A DNA stretch of 17,182 nt from CAVURW01 sp963743595 (lineage in GTDB: Bacteria > Verrucomicrobiota > Verrucomicrobiia > Methylacidiphilales > UBA1321). The stretch lies in contig CAVURW010000184.1 of assembly GCA_963743595.1 (NCBI GenBank), positions 1 through 17,182 on the forward strand, written 5' to 3'. Position 1 is the first letter of the stretch; every line of letters starts with the position of its first letter. This document shows positions 1 through 6,745 of the stretch, piece after piece. The notes under the pieces are model-generated. The model was not told the DNA's origin. It saw only the letters and a list, made by a program, of their open reading frames with translations, and did not search any database. A program made the position numbers and the translations under genes.

Positions 1-408
1 GAACGTGCCTCATTGTGGTCGAGGACGTCGCCGTGGAGCGCGTAGAAGTGGTCGCCGAGCGGACCCGGCTCGCACACGATGACGCCCATCGCGTCGAGGT
101 CGACGAGGCCCGTCACCTCGACCGCGCCGCGGACCCTCACGAGCGCGTGGCGCTCCATCGAGGTCGGCGCGCTCGATCTCGAGCGGCACCCCCTGCGCCG
201 GCGTCGCGAAGGCCTCGCCTGGCTGGCGGGTGGCCCCGATGCGCGTCCGGGTCGTCGCCACGACGAGGCGCGGAGCCGTCGGGACGCCGCGCGCGACGTG
301 GACCGAGCCGTCCGGCGAGAGCATGACCGTGACAACCGCGGGCGGACGAGCGCAGGCCGCGAGGATTGGGGAGCGAGAGCGCGAGGCAGAGCCGTCGGGG
401 GGCTTCAT
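1..408 (-). pseudogene. Frame-broken lipoprotein-like ORF (partial)
   Basis: Reading the minus strand from an ATG at 408, the frames can be stitched into one protein if about three single-base indels are allowed. The first is in the C run just after the start (about 393-402) and the second in the CCCCAA tract near 370; together they restore a signal of the form MKPPRRLCLALSLPILAAC, which resembles a lipobox. The third is near 155-165, where the frame passes to one beginning MERHALVRVRGAVEVTG and open to the window edge (158 down to 1). No family is recognised. The breaks may be sequencing errors, so 'pseudogene' means broken as given and is not a claim about the organism. The gene belongs to the GC-rich segment and says nothing about the main genome. 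Confidence 0.35.
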
Positions 409-473
409 GGGCGCCGTGGCCGGACGGTCAAGCACCGTCGGGCCGGTCGGTCACCCGATAGTTTCCGACGCCG

Positions 474-655
474 CTACGCCTCGGCGCGCGCGAGCTCTCG
501 CATCGCCGTCACGACCCCGCCGAGCTGCGGCACGCTCGCCCGCTCGAGGTTGTCGGCCAGGCCCACGCCCGGGACGTGCGCGCCGGCGAGGAGCCTCGGC
601 GGCGCCGCGAGCTCGTAGAAGAGGTCGACCATTCCGCCGGACCAGGTGCTCGCCG
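474..655 (-). CDS. C-terminal fragment of unidentified GC-rich gene
   Basis: A minus-strand frame ending in TAG at 474 has strong GC third-position bias and reads like a genuine protein tail, with segments such as MVDLFYELAAPPRLLAG and ending MRELARAEA. It has no start of its own here: upstream it meets the junction with the AT-richer sequence, and an indel near 630-645 may shift the frame. No domain is recognised. It lies just upstream of the broken lipoprotein-like ORF on the same strand, so the two could be neighbours in their source genome. Confidence 0.35.
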
Positions 656-666
656 AAGTTGGTGAT

Positions 667-1167
667 TCCGAACGAGTAGTCTTGACCCATGCAATCGCGA
701 GCAATGCTGACTTGACAGATTCCCTCGTTATTCGCCATCAACCAACGCACGCCTCCCAAGCCAAATGATGCGGCCAAGAGAGGGAAAATCAGTGCGCACA
801 GATACCACGCGCCCTCTGAGGATTTCCATAATTCCTTCTCAAACAATGACTGGATGGAAACCACAAGCGTCGAGATCAAAAAGGGCACCGCGATCACAAA
901 CCACAGCGCCCCTAACATAAATCGGGGGAAACTCTCCGACGGTAAGTAATAGCCCGCCTCAATGAGCACCAAGCTCAGCAAACCCACATAAAACAGCACC
1001 CAATCTAAGGTTAATGGCTTAAAATCTTTGGCTAATATTGCCAATGACGATCCCCCTTCCGATTCGGTCTGGAAACGATAAATCGGGATTACCCAGGGAA
1101 AATGCCGGACGAGCCGTAACCGAAGCTCACCTCGATGCGTACACTCAAGCTCTTTGACCTTGTCCAT
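667..1167 (-). CDS. GT-C-like polytopic membrane protein, paralog 3, truncated
   Basis: This is the N-terminal third of a protein paralogous to the two genes upstream of it. Visible shared features are a basic N-terminal segment ending in a PWV-type motif, two hydrophobic helices (LFYVGLLSLVLIEAGYYLP and the next), a WKSSEGAWYLCA segment entering a third helix, and the start of the following loop (NNEGICQVSIARDCMGQD). Resemblance to the paralogs stops there, where the sequence turns GC-rich, so the remaining roughly 400 residues are missing. I chose the ATG at 1167 over the in-frame one at 1176 because AGGAAG lies nine bases before it, while it abuts the 1176 ATG directly; 1167 also gives the paralogs' MD start. 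It follows the 1220-3022 gene by about 50 bases and was probably its operon partner. It is the most divergent of the three. Confidence 0.6.
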
Positions 1168-1219
1168 GACACGCATCTTCCTAAGGATATCGACTGTGCT
1201 TGACAGGGAAAGCCTTTTC

Positions 1220-3022
1220 CTACTCAGGCTCGATCGTAAATCTGGGCCGGTCCGGGCGAGGTTCCCCGACTTTCCAGTTCACACACATCACATAGTAGCC
1301 GACTCTCTTTTCCCCGGTTGGTGGCAAATGGTGCTCAGTAACACCTTTAGACCCCATATATTGAAGGAATGAGATCACACTGATGCCGTCATCATCATCG
1401 ATCGGCGTTGGAACATAGAGTTTCTCAATAAAGTGGCCCGAATTTAAAAAACGATCCAAACAAACAATCTCAAGATCGCAATCATCGGGACGATCCTCAT
1501 ATATATAGGGAGGCATTCGATAGAAAAGGGATGCAAAGATTCCAGAAACCACCATATAAACAATCATCAATTGCGAGCCGCCCACGACAACAATTCGCTT
1601 TAAAACGGTCACCCTTTTGACCTTTGTATAGAACAGTGCCAAGGCCGTTACTAGAAACGGAACTGTTGTTGCAGTCCGAATCAAGTCGTAGCGGGGATCT
1701 TCTTTAAACGAGTACCCGATAAAAAGCATTGCTGCCAACAGCGAAGTAACGCACCACACCAGGAGTCCGAAAAATCGCAAGTCACGTTGCTTGAAACTGC
1801 AATAGCCCATTACAATCATCGCAAAAACAACGGGTACCGGAACGACGGTTAGGCCAGGACCGATGTAGTAGTTGATTTGTTGAAATCCTCGCTGGATGTG
1901 CTCGTTCAACGTTAAATGATTCGATTCTAAGATCCGGTTCCAAGTAGAGCCGGTAGCCGTGACGATAAATGCACTCACCAGGGTGGCCAGCACTCCGTAT
2001 CCGATGGTGACATAGAGCGCAATGCAGCGAAATCGTTTATAGAACGCGAGCACTACCAAGCACGCAAGCGCCATCGGGATGACTGCGAGTGCAGATCGAT
2101 GGAGATAGGGCAAGAAACCTAAACTCCAGGCCACCCAAAAGAGTCGGTAGGGGGTTACTCGCTCGCCTAGTTTCAACAGGCCTGCCAAAAGGAACATCGT
2201 GACGCAAAGAGGGGTCATCGATTGCTCATAGTAGCGCACCCACCATTGGGTGTATGTCGCTAGGCCCACACAGCAGCCCAGAGCTGCCCCGACCAACCAG
2301 GGGCGTGGGCGTTTGTACGCAATAAGGTACGACGTTATTGCATTGAGAAATGCCAGATACCCCAGGATGAAGTAGTAGAGATAACCGAAACGGGCCATCA
2401 CGAGACTGGGACCAAAGAGAGCGGTGGGAATGTAGGCTAATAAAAATTGGCGGGCAGGATAGACTGGCGGACCATACGCGGCCTGATACACGCCCAAGGC
2501 GTTATCGTGGTGCATGAAATCCGAGGCGATCGTCTCCTGCATCCACCCCTCACGATCGGCTTTGCTCCACGTGACGCCCCCGATTCCGATCGACGTGCCC
2601 ATCAGCGGAACAACGACTGCACAGAGGAACCAGGGCCAATCGCGAGACATCCACAGCTCCCGGCTCCAGTAGAACTGGATCACGCCCACGGTGGCTGAAC
2701 TGAGGAAGAGAAGGGAGATTGTGAGCCACATCACGCCGAATCCCCGCCGCAGAATCGATTGCTCTGGAAGGTAAAAGCCGAGCTCAATGAAAATCAGGAT
2801 CGCTAGGAGAACGTAGAGGGCTTTCCAGTCGGTACTCAAATCCCGGAATCGCCTCAATAAACCGCTCAGACTGCCCAGGAACGCCCTGATTTTCCCAGCA
2901 CTCTTGTGGATAGCGCCCGAGCCCGATCGTTCAGTGCCCCACGAAACCTGAACCCACGGAGGTCTGCGTCTAAACGCTACTTTCAAGCAAAACCGTAGGT
3001 CGAGTCTGCTGGGAATATCCAT
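1220..3022 (-). CDS. GT-C-like polytopic membrane protein, paralog 2
   Basis: A 600-residue protein with about a dozen predicted membrane helices, closely similar along its length to the 3069-4790 product but with roughly 27 extra residues after the N-terminal basic segment. The loop after the third helix holds acidic residues (DREGW, ASDFMHHDNALG) and leads into YGPPVYPARQFLLAYIP and then LFGPSLVMARFGY. That arrangement recalls GT39/ArnT-type GT-C glycosyltransferases, in which the first large outer loop carries the catalytic acid and is followed by a 'YPPL..' and 'FG.S..AAR' pattern. Later segments include TYTQWWVRYYEQSM and a KEDPRYDLIRTATTVPFL stretch reminiscent of the 'RYLLP..P' element. 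The last 100 or so residues form a non-membrane tail with DDDDG. Substrate unknown; a polyprenyl-phosphate-sugar-dependent transferase is my inference. It could also be a membrane protein of another function with GT-C ancestry. Confidence 0.6.
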   Translation of the reverse strand: MDIPSRLDLRFCLKVAFRRRPPWVQVSWGTERSGSGAIHKSAGKIRAFLGSLSGLLRRFRDLSTDWKALYVLLAILIFIELGFYLPEQSILRRGFGVMWLTISLLFLSSATVGVIQFYWSRELWMSRDWPWFLCAVVVPLMGTSIGIGGVTWSKADREGWMQETIASDFMHHDNALGVYQAAYGPPVYPARQFLLAYIPTALFGPSLVMARFGYLYYFILGYLAFLNAITSYLIAYKRPRPWLVGAALGCCVGLATYTQWWVRYYEQSMTPLCVTMFLLAGLLKLGERVTPYRLFWVAWSLGFLPYLHRSALAVIPMALACLVVLAFYKRFRCIALYVTIGYGVLATLVSAFIVTATGSTWNRILESNHLTLNEHIQRGFQQINYYIGPGLTVVPVPVVFAMIVMGYCSFKQRDLRFFGLLVWCVTSLLAAMLFIGYSFKEDPRYDLIRTATTVPFLVTALALFYTKVKRVTVLKRIVVVGGSQLMIVYMVVSGIFASLFYRMPPYIYEDRPDDCDLEIVCLDRFLNSGHFIEKLYVPTPIDDDDGISVISFLQYMGSKGVTEHHLPPTGEKRVGYYVMCVNWKVGEPRPDRPRFTIEPE

Positions 3023-3068
3023 AGGGCGTCAACCCCGACATTACGTAACAAGCCAGACAAGAGAAGTC

Positions 3069-4790
3069 TTATTCCGGGTGTATCGTAATAGTCCCATAAA
3101 AGGAATGACGCTGGTTTAAGGTCCAGCTGCAATGTAGAACATAATAGCCCTCGATTTTTTCATTAGCAGGCGGATAATCATGAACGATAACTGTATCTGA
3201 ATGCATGTACTTCAAATAGGAGACGAGTCCGGTTCCATCTTCATCGTCGATTTCCGGTGGAATATAGATTCGTTTCAGCGTATGACCCGACTTTAGAGAA
3301 TGATCTATACATAATATCTCGCGATCGAAATCAGATGGATAACCCGCATAGCCGTCGGGTGGCATGCGAAAACACATAACTCCTATGATCCCCATGATAA
3401 TCATATAAATTATCGTCGCTCGAGCAGCGATGGCCACACCGATTCTGGCGAACCGCGGCACCACCTGCATACCGCCGTAGAAAACCGCCACGGCTGTCGC
3501 TAAAAACGGCACAGTGGGTAACGTCCGAATCATGTCGTATGCCGGATCCCGGTGAAAGGCCAGGCCCATAAGAACCGTAGCGATTGCCAGGCAGCACAGC
3601 GCCCATCCCACCACCACAAAGAACCGCAGATCCCTGCGTCTCAAGCTCTCGAGACCCACCAAAATGATCGCCAGCATTAGCGGAGTCGGAATCACCTGAA
3701 TTCCCGGTCCGACATAAAGGGTCACCTGCTGGAAACCACGCCAAAGCCTTTCGTGGAGGGTCAGTTCATTCGGCTTCAAAATTTGGTCCCAACCTTGTCC
3801 GGAAGGTGCCACCACCAATGCGCCCACGAGCGTTGCCAGTATTCCGTAGACGAGAATGAAAAAAAGGCCGCCAGAGCGATATTTCCGGTAAACGCCCAGT
3901 GAAGCCAGACAGACCAATGCCATGGGGATGACTGCCATGGTAGGTCGATGACAATACGGCAGAAATCCGAGTGCCCACGCCACCCAAAACAGCCGGTAGG
4001 GCGTCGGCTTTTCGACGAGCTTCAGCATCCCTGCCAATAAGAACATGGTCACACATACCGGCGTCATCGATTGCTCAAAATAACGCACCCACCATTGCGT
4101 GTAAGTAGCCAGTCCCACGCAGCAGCCCACCGCTCCCGCTACGATCCACGGCTGGAACCGCCTATTGGCCCGTAGGTAGGCTGCCAGCGCCGTAACAAAC
4201 GCCAAGTAACAGAACGCGAGGTACTCGTAATACCCGAGGCGAGCCGAGAGCAGACTGGGGCCGAAAAGAGCCGTCGGCACATACGCCAGCAAGAACTGGC
4301 GCACGGGATAGAGCGGTGGCCCGTATCCGGAGCGGTAAACTCCCAGAGACGGGTCATTATGCAGCATATCGTCGGCAATGCTTATTTGCAACCAACCCTC
4401 GCGATCAGCACGCATCCACGTGACTCCATTGATTCCGATTAACGCTACGCCCAGCGGCGCGATCACAGCCGTCATGTACCACGCCCACTCGCCTGAACTC
4501 CACAAATCCCGTTCAAAAAACGAGCGCACCATCGTTACCAAAACCGAGCTGAGAAACAGTGCTGTGATCCCGAGCCATAAAAAACCAAGCCACCGCCTGA
4601 ACGTAAAATCTTCTGGCAGGAGGTAACCGAGTTCAATCGCGATGAGCAAAAACAAGAACCCGTAAAGGATTTTCCAATCCCACGGAAGTGTCTTGAACGG
4701 GCTCTTCCACGAGACGTGTAACCAGGGGTATTTACGAAGAAACGCGAACCTGAATGTAAATCTAAGATCGATCGTATCGAAGTTATCCAT
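3069..4790 (-). CDS. GT-C-like polytopic membrane protein, paralog 1
   Basis: First gene of the three-paralog run, 573 residues, starting at an ATG with GGAGG nine bases upstream. Helices are visible at about 41-58, 68-89, 104-122, 166-205, 214-229, 243-258, 265-299, 307-328, 366-380, 389-410, 426-440 and 456-474. The outer loop at 123-165 holds D129, D140, D141 and D146, then YGPPLYPVRQF and LFGPSLLSARLGY, as in GT39/ArnT-like transferases. HRDPAYDMIRTLPTVPFL (413-430) resembles the conserved C-terminal 'RY..P..P' element of those enzymes. Residues 475-573 form a polar, probably extracytoplasmic tail with DDEDG at 515-519 and YYVLHCSW, conserved in paralog 2. The gene lies 75 bases after folK and 46 before paralog 2. 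No sugar-synthesis or lipid-carrier gene is nearby, so the acceptor is unknown. Family placement is moderate; the specific reaction is not supported. Confidence 0.62.
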   Translation of the reverse strand: MDNFDTIDLRFTFRFAFLRKYPWLHVSWKSPFKTLPWDWKILYGFLFLLIAIELGYLLPEDFTFRRWLGFLWLGITALFLSSVLVTMVRSFFERDLWSSGEWAWYMTAVIAPLGVALIGINGVTWMRADREGWLQISIADDMLHNDPSLGVYRSGYGPPLYPVRQFLLAYVPTALFGPSLLSARLGYYEYLAFCYLAFVTALAAYLRANRRFQPWIVAGAVGCCVGLATYTQWWVRYFEQSMTPVCVTMFLLAGMLKLVEKPTPYRLFWVAWALGFLPYCHRPTMAVIPMALVCLASLGVYRKYRSGGLFFILVYGILATLVGALVVAPSGQGWDQILKPNELTLHERLWRGFQQVTLYVGPGIQVIPTPLMLAIILVGLESLRRRDLRFFVVVGWALCCLAIATVLMGLAFHRDPAYDMIRTLPTVPFLATAVAVFYGGMQVVPRFARIGVAIAARATIIYMIIMGIIGVMCFRMPPDGYAGYPSDFDREILCIDHSLKSGHTLKRIYIPPEIDDEDGTGLVSYLKYMHSDTVIVHDYPPANEKIEGYYVLHCSWTLNQRHSFYGTITIHPE

Positions 4791-4865
4791 AGTTTGCGCC
4801 CTCCGACTCTATGCGGCGGCACCTACAGATAAAGCATTAAGAACATTTGTTAATGATTATCGACT

Positions 4866-5357
4866 TCACAATTTCGCCAATAGCTCACTAACCGTCTTCG
4901 TTTCGCCAGGAAACCGGTGGTTCGGCGCGATACGGCTCAGCGGTTCCAGGACGAAACGGCGTTGGGAGGCACGGGGATGAGGGAGGACAAGATCGGGCTC
5001 GGACACGATCAAATCCCCGAAGAAAATGATATCGAGGTCGAGTGGTCGCGGAGAATTGCGATCACGAACCGCTAGACGGCCCATCTCCAGTTCAAAACTC
5101 TGCAAGAGGCCCATCAAACGACGAGGCGACCACTCCGGGGTGATCAGCTCAAAGAGGGCCACCGAGTTTAGAAACGGTTCCGATCCGGGCGGACAATCGA
5201 CTGGGTCCGTCTCAAAACGCGGGGATTCTGTCACACGATTTGCGTGCGCGAGTGTGCCCAGAAAACCGATTCCTCGGTCGAGCAACTGATGTCGATCCCC
5301 TAAATTGGAGCCGAGCGCCACACAGACGGTGTCGATCTTCGGCTCCGATTCGGTCAC
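4866..5357 (-). CDS. folK: 2-amino-4-hydroxy-6-hydroxymethyldihydropteridine pyrophosphokinase (HPPK)
   Basis: HPPK transfers pyrophosphate from ATP to 6-hydroxymethyl-7,8-dihydropterin, a cytosolic step of tetrahydrofolate synthesis just before dihydropteroate synthase. The 163-residue product has normal length for a stand-alone HPPK. It begins with VCVALGSNLGDR (about 11-22), the family's N-terminal signature, then has ESPRFETDPVDCPPGSEPFLNSV and the HPPK signature RPLDLDII at 104-111, whose two aspartates bind magnesium. PHPRASQRRFVLEPL follows, as usual. The start is GTG at 5357. The rplT stop lies eight bases upstream, so folK is probably co-transcribed with the translation genes. No folP or folB is in the window. 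Identification is secure. Confidence 0.95.
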   Translation of the reverse strand: MTESEPKIDTVCVALGSNLGDRHQLLDRGIGFLGTLAHANRVTESPRFETDPVDCPPGSEPFLNSVALFELITPEWSPRRLMGLLQSFELEMGRLAVRDRNSPRPLDLDIIFFGDLIVSEPDLVLPHPRASQRRFVLEPLSRIAPNHRFPGETKTVSELLAKL

Positions 5358-5365
5358 TGCGTGGA

Positions 5366-5716
5366 CTAGGCCTTAACGCTGTTTACGATGGCGGCAAAAG
5401 CAGCCGGTTCGTTGACGGCGAGATCGGCGAGAACCTTGCGATCAATTTCGATCTTAGCCTTTTTCAGCGCTTCCGTGAAACGGCTGTAGGTCATGTCGAA
5501 AGTCGAGCGCAGGGCGGCGTTGATACGGGCGATCCAGAGGTGACGAAATTCCCGTTTCCGTGTTTTACGGTCGCGATAGGACCAGTATTGGCCCTTCATG
5601 GTGGCGTCTTTAGCGTAGCGGAAGAGCTTGCTGCGGCGTCCGCGGTAGCCCTTGGCATTTTGGATTACCCGCTTCCGGCGTTCGCGGGAAGCAGGTGCAT
5701 TAGTGGCACGTGGCAT
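5366..5716 (-). CDS. rplT: 50S ribosomal protein L20
   Basis: L20 binds 23S rRNA early in assembly of the large subunit. The 116-residue product has normal length and starts MPRATNAPASRERRKRVIQ, with the usual basic N-terminal extension. It continues through RGRRSKLFRYAKDATMKGQYWSYRDRK to the conserved WIARINAALR and a globular C-terminal half ending in VNSVKA. The ATG start lies about 19 bases after the rpmI stop. It is preceded by rpmI and infC, the near-universal order, and followed eight bases later by folK. In other bacteria L20 represses its own operon by binding the mRNA; the infC-rpmI gap here is the obvious place to look for such a site. Confidence 0.97.
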   Translation of the reverse strand: MPRATNAPASRERRKRVIQNAKGYRGRRSKLFRYAKDATMKGQYWSYRDRKTRKREFRHLWIARINAALRSTFDMTYSRFTEALKKAKIEIDRKVLADLAVNEPAAFAAIVNSVKA

Positions 5717-5735
5717 AGGAGTGTCTCAGTAGGAT

Positions 5736-5945
5736 TTAGGCGAATGGCAGATTCGACAAGATGCGATACTCGTCCGTCTTGTCCAATTGCTTGGACTTGG
5801 CGAGGTGGCGCTTGCGTTTGCGGTTTTTGCTGCCAGCAAGGTGACGACGACCGGCTTGGGACGTCATGACTTTGCCTGTGGCGGTGATTTTGAACCGCTT
5901 GGCCACGGCTTTTTTGGTTTTACGGCGTGCGATGGGTCTAGGCAT
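5736..5945 (-). CDS. rpmI: 50S ribosomal protein L35
   Basis: A 69-residue, very basic large-subunit protein. It starts MPRPIARRKTKKAVAKRFKI and carries the family's TATGKVM, RRHLAGSKNRKRKRHLAK and LDKTDEYRI segments, ending NLPFA. The length is close to the 64-66 residues typical of L35, with a few extra residues at the N-terminus. It lies between infC (98-base gap) and rplT (19-base gap) on the same strand. The longer gap upstream holds foldable sequence that could regulate rpmI-rplT translation. Confidence 0.96.
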   Translation of the reverse strand: MPRPIARRKTKKAVAKRFKITATGKVMTSQAGRRHLAGSKNRKRKRHLAKSKQLDKTDEYRILSNLPFA

Positions 5946-6043
5946 AGGCTGATCTTGTAGATGAGTTTCCCCTTTTTCTATGGGGAGACGGGTTACCGAT
6001 CAACAAGGGGAGCAACCTTCGACCCAGTCTTTATACAGCCGCT
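5946..6043 (-). promoter_or_regulatory. Candidate rpmI-rplT translational control region
   Basis: This is the longest gap in the translation cluster. In the mRNA sense, one potential stem pairs GGGT with ACCC and encloses CGA/TCG and AAGG/CCTT pairings (about 5985-6021). A second stem-loop lies nearer rpmI: GTCTCCCC with GGGGAAAC around an AU-rich loop (about 5967-5991), with one mismatch. The two share sequence and could be alternatives. In Escherichia coli an L20-responsive mRNA structure sits between infC and rpmI, so the position fits. That this is an L20 site is inference from position and foldability, not from a matched consensus. Confidence 0.3.
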
Positions 6044-6703
6044 TTACTCTTCTGAGGTCTCTTCTTGATCCTCATCAGTGGCTGGTTCATTCTTGTCGAC
6101 CGAGAATTTGCGCTCCCTTTTTCGAGCGGGCAAAGGTGATAGCATCAAATTAATGCTTTTGCCAACTAATTTTGGATCGGAATCTGCAAGACCCACTTTT
6201 TCCAGGTCCACGCGCATGCGTTTGATGAGGGCCATCCCGATTTCCGGGTGCACCACTTCCCGACCGCGAAACTTGAGTTGCAGCTTCACCTTCATGCCCC
6301 GCCACAAGAATTCTTCCGCCTGACGCATCTTCACCGAGTAATCATTCTCGTCGATGTTCATGTGGAAGTTCAGCTCCTTTTGCTTGGAAGCTGACGCATT
6401 CTTCTTCGAGTCCTTTTCCCGCTTGGAGAGATCGTAGAGATACTTCCCGCAGTTGATGATCTTACAAACCGGCGGGTTTGCATTCGGACTCACCTCCACA
6501 AGGTCCAGTTCTCGCCGTCTGGCTTGAGTCATCGCCTCAGCTATCGGAAGGACGCCTAGGGATTTGCCCTCTGGGTCAATAACAAGGACTTCACGTGCGC
6601 GAATTCGATTGTTGAATCGAATGTTGGATTTAGGAGGAAGGGCGATAACGATCTCTCTGTGTAAGGGTTGCTGAAAATGGGAAGGCTTCCCTTCGATCAA
6701 CAA
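6044..6703 (-). CDS. infC: Translation initiation factor IF-3
   Basis: IF-3 binds the 30S subunit, prevents premature 50S joining and checks the start codon and initiator tRNA. The family's N-terminal domain is recognisable at IRFNNRIRAREVLVIDPEGKS. SPNANPPVCKIINCGKYLYD, the linker with ASKQKELNFHMNID, and the C-terminal RGREVVHPEIGMALIKRM and KSINLMLSP follow. An acidic tail (DEDQEETSEE) extends past the usual end. No ATG or GTG precedes the conserved start in frame. The coordinates use the TTG at 6703, but homologs usually begin only a few residues before the 'IR.N..IRA' motif. ATC codons at 6652 and 6646 are better placed, the latter with AGAGAG six bases before it. AUU-class starts are the basis of IF-3 autoregulation in other bacteria. 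Identification is secure; the start is not. Confidence 0.93.
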   Translation of the reverse strand: MLIEGKPSHFQQPLHREIVIALPPKSNIRFNNRIRAREVLVIDPEGKSLGVLPIAEAMTQARRRELDLVEVSPNANPPVCKIINCGKYLYDLSKREKDSKKNASASKQKELNFHMNIDENDYSVKMRQAEEFLWRGMKVKLQLKFRGREVVHPEIGMALIKRMRVDLEKVGLADSDPKLVGKSINLMLSPLPARKRERKFSVDKNEPATDEDQEETSEE

Positions 6704-6731
6704 TGATCAAAGGGCGGTTACAAGCCGACAT
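6630..6731 (-). other. Possible 33-codon leader ORF overlapping infC start region
   Basis: An ATG at 6731, 15 bases after the thrS stop, is preceded by GGGAGGG at good ribosome-binding distance. It is the best initiation signal between thrS and infC. The frame is out of register with infC and runs 33 codons to a TAA at 6630-6632, just before the conserved IF-3 domain. The peptide (MSACNRPLIIVDRREAFPF...) resembles nothing I know. It may be a leader whose translation couples thrS to infC, or chance. The mRNA also contains CUUCCUCCU immediately before this stop, which could pair with the upstream GGGAGGG. Confidence 0.2.
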
Positions 6732-6745
6732 GGACCCTCCCAGGG

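Larger units (their letters stand above)
1..667. other. GC-rich foreign segment, probable chimeric contig end
   Basis: This stretch is dominated by G and C, with GC at nearly every third codon position, and is quite unlike the AT-richer sequence that follows. The change comes between about 640 and 685, inside the reading frame of a membrane protein whose two neighbouring paralogs continue past that point. There is no insertion sequence, tRNA or repeat at the boundary. The coding sequence on its minus strand is interrupted by apparent one-base indels in or near C runs, which looks like uncorrected read error. I infer an assembly misjoin to a high-GC genome (Myxococcota- or Actinomycetota-like composition) rather than a biological transfer. 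The exact junction cannot be fixed from sequence alone. Confidence 0.65.

Noticed and set aside
451..1176. Single open frame of 241 codons read as one protein
   Set aside because: Its N-terminal part matches the membrane paralogs and its C-terminal part is an Arg/Ala/Gly-rich out-of-frame translation of GC-rich DNA. It is a false fusion across the composition break.
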